This document shows, one piece after another, positions 13,178 through 19,874 of a stretch of 20,911 bases of DNA (position 1 is its first letter; every line of letters begins with the position of its first letter). Origin of the DNA: a virus; the IMG/VR virus record IMGVR_UViG_3300044302_001348, positions 1-20,911 of that record. One strand, given 5' to 3'. A program made the position numbers and the translations under genes. The notes under the pieces were generated by a model that worked only from the letters and a program-made list of their open reading frames with translations, was not told where the DNA came from and searched no databases.

Positions 13178-14352
13178 GCGATTCCAACCGCCTGCGCGTC
13201 TCCATCATCAAGGAGAGCACTTTCGGCACTACGCCTAGCAGCCCTGCCATGAAGGTGCTCTCGGTCACGGGCCAATCCATGCGCGACCGCGTGGGCTACA
13301 CGCAGAGCAACACCATCAACGACGACCGCAACGTTGAGGAGCTTGTGCGCCTGAGCAAGAGCGCGGCGGGCACCATCCCGATCGAGCTGATGTTCAGCCC
13401 CACGGGCGATGCTCTCGAGCTACTGCTGGGCGCGACCATGTGCGGCGTCGAGACCGGCAATAACGTCGCCTACACCGACAGCTCTGGCGTCACGCTGGCC
13501 GGAAGCAACAAGGAGATCACAGTCACTACCGATCCACGCACTAACGATCGCGTGGTGGTTGGGGACATCGTGTACGTTACTAGCGACGCCGGAAGTAACG
13601 CAGGCTACTACAAGGTGACCACGGTCACGGCCACCAAGATTACCGTTGAGGCCGACGCCAACTTCACCGCCGACAGCTCGAGCGTGTCCATCACGCGAGC
13701 CGCGCGCCGCACTAACGGCACGGCAGAGGACAGCTTCACCATCGAGGTCGCGCGCTTAGACGTAGACAAAGCGCAGATCTTCACGGGCTGCGTGGTCAAC
13801 TCGCTGGACCTGACAATCGCCGACGAGGCCATCGTGACGGGCACGCTGACGTTCGAAGCAGCGAATAGCACGTTCCAGGATACCGACCTTGGCACGGACC
13901 AGTTTATCGCCAGCGCCACCTACGCCGACGCGACCGCGCACCCTGTGCTCGACAGCCTGAGCGTGCCAGAGATTCGCAGCGCAGGAACCAGCTTCCCAGC
14001 CAAATCGGTCTCGCTGAACATCAACAACAACGTGATGGCGCGCACCGAGCTAGGCAAGCTGGGCGCGCAGAGCATGCGGCAGGGCGAGTTCAACGTCACC
14101 GGGTCGTTCGAGGCTTACTTTGAGGACTTCGCCGAGATGAAGGCATACGCCGACAACACGACTGGCGCGATGTGGTTTGCGCTGATCGACGCCAACTCGC
14201 GCGGCTACAGCTTCAGCTTGCCGACGGTCAAGTTCAGCGACGCGGGCGCAGACGTCAGCGGCAGCAACACCGACACCATGACCAGCGTCAGCTTCCAGGC
14301 AACGCTAAACAGCACCGAGAGTTGCACGGTTCGCATGCAGAGGTGGGCATAG
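13174..14352 (+). CDS. Major tail tube protein
   Basis: A 392-residue protein beginning with LRVSIIKESTFGTTPSSPAM and continuing with NTINDDRNVEELVR and SAAGTIPIELMFSPTGDALE, the pattern of siphophage tail tube subunits. It is longer than a minimal tube protein. Residues about 105-175 (GVTLAGSNKEITVTTD to TADSSSVSIT) look like an inserted Thr/Val-rich beta domain, probably exposed on the tail surface. The C-terminal part (FNVTGSFEAYFEDFAEMKAY, WFALIDANSRGYSFSLPTVKFSDA) returns to the tube fold. It stacks as rings around the tape measure and forms the DNA channel. Its stop TAG overlaps the GTG start of the chaperone by one base. Confidence 0.88.
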   Translation: MSDSNRLRVSIIKESTFGTTPSSPAMKVLSVTGQSMRDRVGYTQSNTINDDRNVEELVRLSKSAAGTIPIELMFSPTGDALELLLGATMCGVETGNNVAYTDSSGVTLAGSNKEITVTTDPRTNDRVVVGDIVYVTSDAGSNAGYYKVTTVTATKITVEADANFTADSSSVSITRAARRTNGTAEDSFTIEVARLDVDKAQIFTGCVVNSLDLTIADEAIVTGTLTFEAANSTFQDTDLGTDQFIASATYADATAHPVLDSLSVPEIRSAGTSFPAKSVSLNINNNVMARTELGKLGAQSMRQGEFNVTGSFEAYFEDFAEMKAYADNTTGAMWFALIDANSRGYSFSLPTVKFSDAGADVSGSNTDTMTSVSFQATLNSTESCTVRMQRWA

Positions 14353-14807
14353 TGGATCTGCAGAGCATCCAACTGGACGCCGACAAGCTCGACGGCGGCA
14401 TCTGGTGGCGCTTGTCTGTGCGCGACGGCCAGCTATCAGGGCAGCAGGTAGACCAGCCCGAGGCCGACGACGCCGCCATCCTGTTGGTGCCGATGGGCGT
14501 GGCCTACCAGCGCCAGCTCGAGCGTGAGCAGGAGCCGTATCGCGACAAGATGCGCGACAGCGACACGCCAGCCGACGAGCTCGAGCGGCTGCAACTTCGC
14601 ACAAGCGCCAAGGCGCTGGCCGCGACGGTCGTGCGCGACTGGCAAAACATCTCCTTCAAGGGCGACGTGGTGGGCTACAGCCAAGCGAAAGCCGCCGAGC
14701 TGCTAGCCGATCGCACCTTCCGCAACCTGCTCGACTTCGTGCTGATCCAATGCAGCCAACGTGAGGCGGCGCTGGTGCGCGTGGAGGCCGATTCGGCGGG
14801 AAACTGA
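14352..14807 (+). CDS. Tail assembly chaperone, short (G-like) form
   Basis: A 151-residue protein starting at GTG 14352, one base inside the tube gene's stop. This start is chosen because reading further upstream would run through the tube gene. The sequence has DGGIWWRLSVRDG early, a helical centre rich in Glu, Arg and Gln, and FRNLLDFVLIQCSQREAAL near the end. Gene position between tube and tape measure, size, and the frameshift site at its last codons identify it as the lambda gpG counterpart. The short form coats the tape measure before tube proteins are added. It ends with TGA right after the slippery heptamer. Confidence 0.85.
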   Translation: MDLQSIQLDADKLDGGIWWRLSVRDGQLSGQQVDQPEADDAAILLVPMGVAYQRQLEREQEPYRDKMRDSDTPADELERLQLRTSAKALAATVVRDWQNISFKGDVVGYSQAKAAELLADRTFRNLLDFVLIQCSQREAALVRVEADSAGN

Positions 14808-14846
14808 CGGACGTTCTGCGGTGGCACCTGCGACACGGGCAGAACG
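14798..14846 (+). promoter_or_regulatory. Programmed -1 ribosomal frameshift signal
   Basis: All three standard parts are present. The slippery heptamer G GGA AAC lies at 14798-14804 in the chaperone frame, directly before its TGA stop. The spacer is seven bases (14805-14811). The stimulator is a stem of eight perfect pairs, CGTTCTGC (14812-14819) with GCAGAACG (14839-14846), and an inner GTG/CAC extension (14821-14823 with 14834-14836) is possible. A -1 slip moves the ribosome at 14804 into a frame open to 15241. Lambda uses GGGAAAG at the same place. Confidence 0.92.
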
Positions 14847-15241
14847 AGAAATACCTACGCAGGCTGGCAGAATGGAGACAACGCAACAAGAAGCCCTTGC
14901 CGACTGCCTGGAAGCAGCGGCCCAGCTTGTGGCCGGACTTGCAGCCAGTCTGGGATGCCTGGCAGCTTGTGAGCATAGGCCGACCCGTAGGCATGTCGGC
15001 AGGCGGGTTGCCGTGGTCGGACCTGAGCAGCTACGCCGAGGACGCGGGCTATACGGGCGACCAGCGCCTGCGCCTGTGCCGTTTGCTAAGGGCGCTCGAC
15101 TGCACATGGCTGGCACACAACGCCGAACAACGGCAGGACAAGAGGAGCCGCAGAGATGCCCATAATCGAGATCGGGGCCGACACGCGGGGGCTGACGACA
15201 AACCTGCAGCAAGCCAACAGGGCGCTAGACGAGACGGCTAA
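14804..15241 (+). CDS. Tail assembly chaperone, -1 frameshift extension (T-like part of the GT fusion)
   Basis: This frame is open from 14765 to TAA 15239-15241 and has no ATG, GTG or ribosome site before TTG 14897, so it is best read as an extension reached by the -1 slip. It adds 145 residues to the 151 of the short form, for a fusion of about 296. The extension begins LTDVLRWHLRHGQ, has a basic stretch (RRLAEWRQRNKKP), then PVWDAWQLVSIGRP and a helical RLRLCRLLRAL region, the kind of composition seen in T-like extensions that bind tube subunits. Its last 86 bases overlap the tape measure start in another frame. Without the frameshift, 348 bases (14808-15155) would be unexplained. Confidence 0.85.
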   Translation: MTDVLRWHLRHGQNEKYLRRLAEWRQRNKKPLPTAWKQRPSLWPDLQPVWDAWQLVSIGRPVGMSAGGLPWSDLSSYAEDAGYTGDQRLRLCRLLRALDCTWLAHNAEQRQDKRSRRDAHNRDRGRHAGADDKPAASQQGARRDG

Positions 15242-16487
15242 GAAGGCCGACCGCACCGAGCGCGAGGTCGAGCAGATGGGCCGGTCTGGCCAGCAGGCCG
15301 GCCACAACATGTCGGCGGCGTTTGCCGCGACCGGCGGCGGGCTTGCCATCACGCACGGCCTCGAGGGCATGGCTAGCGGGTTCCGCTCGGGCAACTCTGC
15401 CATGGCTGCGTTCGCGGCATCTCAAGCGCTGCTCGACTTGGGACGCTTTAAGGAAGACATGAAGGGCGTGACCAGCGCCACGGGCGGCGCGACTAGCGTC
15501 TTCACCAAGCTTGGCGGGATCATGAAGGCACACCCGCTGATGACGATCGCCACGGTGCTGGCAGGCGCTGCGTCGTTCATGGCTATATTTGGGTCTGAGA
15601 CGGAGGAGACCGCCGACGAGTTTGAGCGGCTAGCCGATTCGATGCGAAAGGTGCAGCTCAGCCGTCAAGGTGCCGAATTGCTGGGCCTTGGACAGCAAAC
15701 AGAAGCCGGACAAGCTAAAAACGTTATTCGCGAAGCTGCGAACGTCATGGCCCAAGGAGGCACCTACGAACAAATGGCAGGCGCAACGGGCCGCAGTATT
15801 GGCGAGCTGTTGGCCATGCAGCGCGGCTTGCAGGTGCCACTGCCCACGCCAGCCTTGCGACCCACTGGCGAGACGCGGGTCATCCCCGGACTGCAAGGGG
15901 CTACCGCTCCGGTCATGGCTCCGTCGTTCGCGCAGACACAAGTGCCGCCGGAAGCCGTGCAAGCGATACTGCGCGCTTTGTACAAGCAATTCTCGATCGA
16001 AGCCAAAACGCTCGAAACGACAGGAACAATCGGCGGGCAGACTGTGCCGCCCTTGGCATTCCCGCTGCCAGCCTACAGCCCGCAGCGCGTTGACTCTGGC
16101 GTGACCTTCGGACCTACAGCGGCGGAAGGGCCGTTTGTGCGCGGCGGCGTGCGATACGGCGAGAGCTACGGCACAGGCGCGATGCTGATGCGACAGGCGG
16201 GCGACCCTGGCACGTTCGAGTTCCAGAACGCACAAGCCGAGGCAGCCAAGGCCAACATGCAGGAGCTCATCGCGCAGGGCGAGATGTTCGGCCAGACGAT
16301 CGGCGACGCATTCTTCCGCGTGGCCGAGGGCACAATGACCGCCAAGCAGGCCCTGGCCGAGCTGGTGCGGATGTTCGCGCAGATGGGCGCGCAGCGCGTG
16401 TTCAGCCAGCTAGGCGGCGCAGCGTTCGGGGCAACGCAAACACAAGGCACAGTCGACAACATGGCCGTGCCGGGCCAAGGACCATAG
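15156..16487 (+). CDS. Tape measure protein
   Basis: A 443-residue protein with a strong ribosome site, AGAGGAG (15141-15147), eight bases before ATG. The N-terminus (IEIGADTRGLTTNLQQANRAL) is a common tape-measure opening. Residues 11-45 are helical and charged, Ala/Gly-rich segments follow, and there is a hydrophobic membrane-like stretch at 126-146. The C-terminal part (IGDAFFRVAEGTMTAKQALAELVRMF) matches tape measure ends in many siphophages. It sets tail length and probably helps DNA pass the inner membrane. At about 0.15 nm per residue it predicts a short tail of roughly 65 nm. The middle (about residues 165-310) is Pro-, Gln- and Thr-rich and uses more A/T-ending codons than the rest. 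Confidence 0.85.
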   Translation: MPIIEIGADTRGLTTNLQQANRALDETAKKADRTEREVEQMGRSGQQAGHNMSAAFAATGGGLAITHGLEGMASGFRSGNSAMAAFAASQALLDLGRFKEDMKGVTSATGGATSVFTKLGGIMKAHPLMTIATVLAGAASFMAIFGSETEETADEFERLADSMRKVQLSRQGAELLGLGQQTEAGQAKNVIREAANVMAQGGTYEQMAGATGRSIGELLAMQRGLQVPLPTPALRPTGETRVIPGLQGATAPVMAPSFAQTQVPPEAVQAILRALYKQFSIEAKTLETTGTIGGQTVPPLAFPLPAYSPQRVDSGVTFGPTAAEGPFVRGGVRYGESYGTGAMLMRQAGDPGTFEFQNAQAEAAKANMQELIAQGEMFGQTIGDAFFRVAEGTMTAKQALAELVRMFAQMGAQRVFSQLGGAAFGATQTQGTVDNMAVPGQGP

Positions 16488-17441
16488 ATGGCATTTCACG
16501 ACGTATCCCTGCCGGACGGCTTTGAGTATCAAGCGATCAGCGGCGCGGGCTTCTCCACGATCATTCAGGAGACCGCCAGCGGCCACGAGTTCCGCGTGGC
16601 GCGGCAGGCGCAGGGTCGCCATCGCTTCCGTCTACGCAAGGCGCTACAGACGGCCACAGAAGCGCAGGCGATCAAAGCGTTCGGCCTAGGTCGTCGCGGC
16701 AGCTTGCACAGCTTTAAGATCAAGGACTGGGCCGACTACACCACGCACGCCGACGGCATCAGCGCGGCCACCAATGCCGACGTGATTATCGGCACGGGCG
16801 ACGGCACCGAGACCACGTTTCAACTGATCAAGGTCTACGACAGCAGCGGCAGCGCACCCTACCAGCGCACCCTATCGCTGCCGGTCAGCGGCACGGTCGT
16901 GGTCAGCGTAGACGGCGCGAGCTCGTCGGCCTTCTCGGTCTCGAGCAACGGCGAGGTGGTTATGAGCAGCGCGCCAACCGCTGGGCAGGTCATCCGCGCG
17001 GGTTGCCAGTTCGACGTTCCTGTGCGCTTTGCCAGCGAGGTCGATGCGTTCATGCAACTGCAAGCGAGCGGCTACCAGATCTGGGACATCCCGCAGCTCG
17101 ATTGCGTCGAGGTGCTGGGCGAGGTCGAGCAGCCGGAGCGATGGTTCGCAGGCGGAGCTACAGACCACGGAGCGGTGACCGTCACGCAGACGCTGCGGCT
17201 TAACGGTGGCATGTTTCACAGCTTCACGCCCGGCTCTGCGCTGAACGTCTACCTGCCGCCCGTGTCGCGCATTCCTGGCGGCGGGCAGATCTTCGTCATC
17301 CACTGCAAGACTGGCTCGTCGGGCACGCTTCAACTGGTAGACGAGTCTGGCACCAACGTCGGCAGCGCCATCAGCGCAGGCAGCACCAAAACCGTGGCGC
17401 TGGCTCGAGGCAGCACAACGGCGACGTGGGTGGTCTACTAG
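16488..17441 (+). CDS. Distal tail protein, DUF2460 type, with added C-terminal beta domain
   Basis: A 317-residue protein. Residues 1-215 match the DUF2460 group, the gene transfer agent distal tail protein that joins tube and hub: FHDVSLPDGFEYQAISGAGFS, GRHRFRLRKAL, the strand FKIKDWADY (76-84), and later RFASEVDAFMQL with IWDIPQLDCVEVL near 198-210. Residues about 252-317 are an extra domain (LPPVSRIPGGGQIFVI, GSSGTLQLVDESGT) that resembles the first part of the next protein. ATG follows the tape-measure stop directly, with AAGGA a few bases upstream. It forms the ring at the tail end on which hub and fibre assemble. Confidence 0.88.
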   Translation: MAFHDVSLPDGFEYQAISGAGFSTIIQETASGHEFRVARQAQGRHRFRLRKALQTATEAQAIKAFGLGRRGSLHSFKIKDWADYTTHADGISAATNADVIIGTGDGTETTFQLIKVYDSSGSAPYQRTLSLPVSGTVVVSVDGASSSAFSVSSNGEVVMSSAPTAGQVIRAGCQFDVPVRFASEVDAFMQLQASGYQIWDIPQLDCVEVLGEVEQPERWFAGGATDHGAVTVTQTLRLNGGMFHSFTPGSALNVYLPPVSRIPGGGQIFVIHCKTGSSGTLQLVDESGTNVGSAISAGSTKTVALARGSTTATWVVY

Positions 17442-18568
17442 TGGCGCGCACGGCTGTCGAAGAGATGTGGGGCGGGACGTATACGCCAACGGGCACAAGC
17501 AACCTGCCGCTGCCGTCGGGCGTGCCTGGCGCGGCGCGTTTCATCTACAACACCAACGACAGCGGCGTCCTGACAATGCCCGACGCGCGGCTGCTGACTA
17601 CAGGCGGGCCGCTGTACACGATCTGCAACAACGAGGGCGGCTCTGGCAGCGTCATTATCAAAGACAACGCGAGCGGCGCGCTGTTGACGATGAACAACCA
17701 CGAGGTCGCGCACTTCTACCTCGTAGACAACAGCACGCAGGCAGGCGTTTGGCAGGTAGTCGAGGTAGGCACGGCCTCGTTCAGCGCCGCGCAGACGATC
17801 ACGGTGGACGAGTTCACGATCGAGTTCGGCCCGGGTGTGAACCTCGACGCCAACATCCGCACGATGTGCGACGACCTCGGATATGCGGGCACCAACCCGG
17901 TGCGCGTCAACGTCTTCGTCGGCCCGCAAGGAGCTGCCACGGTTGGCGCAGTCGGTGGCAACGGCACTAGCCTGCCAGCTCTGGACACGGGCACCTTTCC
18001 AGCGGGCAGCGTGATCATCCTGACCGTGCTGGCCAACGGCTATATCGCAGGCCGTGGCGGGCAGGGTGGCACCGGGCAACCGATCACAGGCGGCACGCCG
18101 AGCTCGCCAACAGTCGGCAGCGTCACCGTGGGCGGCATCGGTGGCGATGGCCTATACGTGCGAACCAACACCGTGCTGTACAACTACGGGCGCGTGCAGG
18201 GCGGCGGCGGCGGCGGCAGCGGCGGCAGTGCTGTCGGAGCTATCAGCGGACCCGGAGGCGGCGGCGGAGCTGGCCACCGCAAGGGCGTGGCTGGCCCAGC
18301 GGGCGGCTTCCCAACCAACCAAGGGTTTGGCTCAGGTGGCGACGGCCTAGCGGGCTTCCTCAACCATGCGGGCGAGGGCGGCGGCACCAGCAACGGAGCG
18401 CCAGCGGGCACAGGCGGAGCAGGCGGCGACCCTGGCCAAGCTGGCAGCGCAGCAAGCGACAGCACGGCGGGGTTCGGCCAGCCCGGGTTCGCTATTAAGG
18501 TGGCGTCGGGCGTGACGCTGACCAAGGCCGTGGCGGGTAGCATCGACGGCAGCGAGGGCACGATCTAA
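17441..18568 (+). CDS. Glycine-rich tail-tip protein, possible receptor binder
   Basis: A 375-residue protein from GTG 17441, one base inside the preceding stop; a GTG at 17426 would overlap more. Residues 42-107 form a small beta domain resembling the end of the distal tail protein. Residues 120-200 contain a second beta region (ITVDEFTIEFGPGVNLDANIR to GSVIILTVLANGYI). Residues 201-339 are strongly Gly-rich, with runs such as QGGGGGGSGGS and PGGGGGAG, and a short hydrophobic end follows. Gly-rich arrays of this sort are known in tail-tip adhesins of other phages, where they pack as polyglycine-II helices and the loops between bind the receptor. The role here is inferred. It is inserted between the two proteins that are adjacent in gene transfer agents. 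Confidence 0.72.
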   Translation: MARTAVEEMWGGTYTPTGTSNLPLPSGVPGAARFIYNTNDSGVLTMPDARLLTTGGPLYTICNNEGGSGSVIIKDNASGALLTMNNHEVAHFYLVDNSTQAGVWQVVEVGTASFSAAQTITVDEFTIEFGPGVNLDANIRTMCDDLGYAGTNPVRVNVFVGPQGAATVGAVGGNGTSLPALDTGTFPAGSVIILTVLANGYIAGRGGQGGTGQPITGGTPSSPTVGSVTVGGIGGDGLYVRTNTVLYNYGRVQGGGGGGSGGSAVGAISGPGGGGGAGHRKGVAGPAGGFPTNQGFGSGGDGLAGFLNHAGEGGGTSNGAPAGTGGAGGDPGQAGSAASDSTAGFGQPGFAIKVASGVTLTKAVAGSIDGSEGTI

Positions 18569-19455
18569 TGACGACGCGACCGGGACGCATGGCCGAGGAC
18601 TTGCTGCGATACCATCGCGGCAAGCATCTGGCGCACTGCCTGCGCGTCGTCGCTTTGGATGGCAGCGAGCTGCTGTTCACAGATCACGACCGCAAGCTAA
18701 CGGTCGAGAGCAAGACATACCTGCCGATCGTGTTGGGCAGTCTGAGCGCCGACCGTCGCGAGGGCGGGCTGCGCGCGGGCGATCAAGACGTGCGCGGCGT
18801 CATCGACGGAACAAGCATCACGCTGCCACAGCTACGGCAGCAGAAGTATCGCGGCGCGACCGTGCATCTGCTCGTCGTGGACTGGTGCAAGCCCGCCATC
18901 GTCTACAGCAGGCACCAGCGAATCATCGCGCGCATCGTCTACGACGGCAGCAACTTCGTGGGCACCATGCAGAGCGTCACCCAGAAACTGCGACGCCAGA
19001 CCGGCGGGCGTTTCGGTGGCCATTTCAGCGAGACTTGCCAGTACGAGCTGGGCGGCGGGTTCTGTCAGGCTGACATCAGCGCCACGACCATCGCCACGGC
19101 GATCGTGGACACCGTGCCCGATGCCTACATGACGGTGCGGTTCACCACAGCCAGCTTCGCGCCGCCGTCTGCTGGGCAGGTAGACGATTACTACCGCGAC
19201 GGCAGCATCGTCTGGACTACCGGCAACAACGTGGGGCAGGTCAGCCCGATCGTCGGGTTCACCTACAGCACGCGAGAATGCCGTCTGCTGATCCCGACGC
19301 TGCAAGCGATGGCCGTGGGCGACCGTGGCACCGTGAAGCCCGGATGCAACGGCCTGTTTGACACCTGCAAAGACAAGTTTAGCAACCAGCAGAACTTTGG
19401 CGGCAGCGACCTCGAGCCGCGCGCAGGCAACATCAGGGAACCTGTCATCGAATGA
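18568..19455 (+). CDS. Baseplate hub protein (DUF2163 / BR0599 type, gpL-like)
   Basis: A 295-residue hub protein. The N-terminal half has LRVVALDGSELLFTDHDRKL and REGGLRAGDQDVRGVI, typical of DUF2163. The C-terminal half has HFSETCQYELGGGFC (Cys157, Cys166) and PGCNGLFDTCKDKFSNQQNFGG (Cys260, Cys267), the conserved BR0599 block. The paired C-x8-C and C-x6-C spacing is the one I recall for lambda gpL and related tail-tip proteins that hold an iron-sulphur cluster, so a cluster is likely. It closes the tail and carries the central fibre. ATG overlaps the upstream stop by one base, and the stop overlaps the peptidase start (ATGA). Confidence 0.9.
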   Translation: MTTRPGRMAEDLLRYHRGKHLAHCLRVVALDGSELLFTDHDRKLTVESKTYLPIVLGSLSADRREGGLRAGDQDVRGVIDGTSITLPQLRQQKYRGATVHLLVVDWCKPAIVYSRHQRIIARIVYDGSNFVGTMQSVTQKLRRQTGGRFGGHFSETCQYELGGGFCQADISATTIATAIVDTVPDAYMTVRFTTASFAPPSAGQVDDYYRDGSIVWTTGNNVGQVSPIVGFTYSTRECRLLIPTLQAMAVGDRGTVKPGCNGLFDTCKDKFSNQQNFGGSDLEPRAGNIREPVIE

Positions 19456-19874
19456 TTGCTTGGCAAACATACGCCGACGCAGTGCGCTCGCTTGTCGGGT
19501 GCTCCGTGAGGCATGCAGGACGCAGCCGAGGGGGCGGCGTCGATTGTGTGGGCGTTCCGTATGCGGCAGCGGTGCAAGCGGGCGCAGAGCTCGAGCCGAC
19601 GCCCACCTACAGCTCGCAGCCAAGCGAGCAGGATCTGATCGACGGCCTCTCGGACTTTTGCCAGCCTGTCGAGGACGCAGGGATCGCGCACATCTGGCAG
19701 GTTCCGTTCGTAGGCGGCGCGCGGCATGTCGTCGTGCCACTGCATGACATCGACGGCGGCACGTTGTGCGTCACCGCGTATGCGCGGCGCAACCGCGTCG
19801 TCGAGTTTGTATGGCGTCGCGAGAACGTGCGCGGCTGGTGCTTTAAGGAGATCGCATGGCGTCAGCAGGCGTAG
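19452..19874 (+). CDS. NlpC/P60-type tail peptidase
   Basis: A 140-residue protein of the tail-associated cell-wall peptidase group. GRSRGGGVDCVGVPYAAAV (23-41) holds the catalytic cysteine (Cys32) in the usual GGxDCxG context, and ARHVVVPL has the candidate catalytic histidine (His92). Asp75 begins a segment like the one that usually precedes that histidine. It would cut peptidoglycan peptide links during DNA entry. The position after the hub matches the gene transfer agent order. Its end overlaps the fibre gene by 19 bases, and the fibre gene's ribosome site lies inside it. Confidence 0.85.
   Translation: MIAWQTYADAVRSLVGCSVRHAGRSRGGGVDCVGVPYAAAVQAGAELEPTPTYSSQPSEQDLIDGLSDFCQPVEDAGIAHIWQVPFVGGARHVVVPLHDIDGGTLCVTAYARRNRVVEFVWRRENVRGWCFKEIAWRQQA

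Noticed and set aside
18195-18450. GGC-rich simple repeat as a recombination or regulatory element
   Set aside because: It is explained by the glycine-rich protein; the units are irregular and stay in frame.
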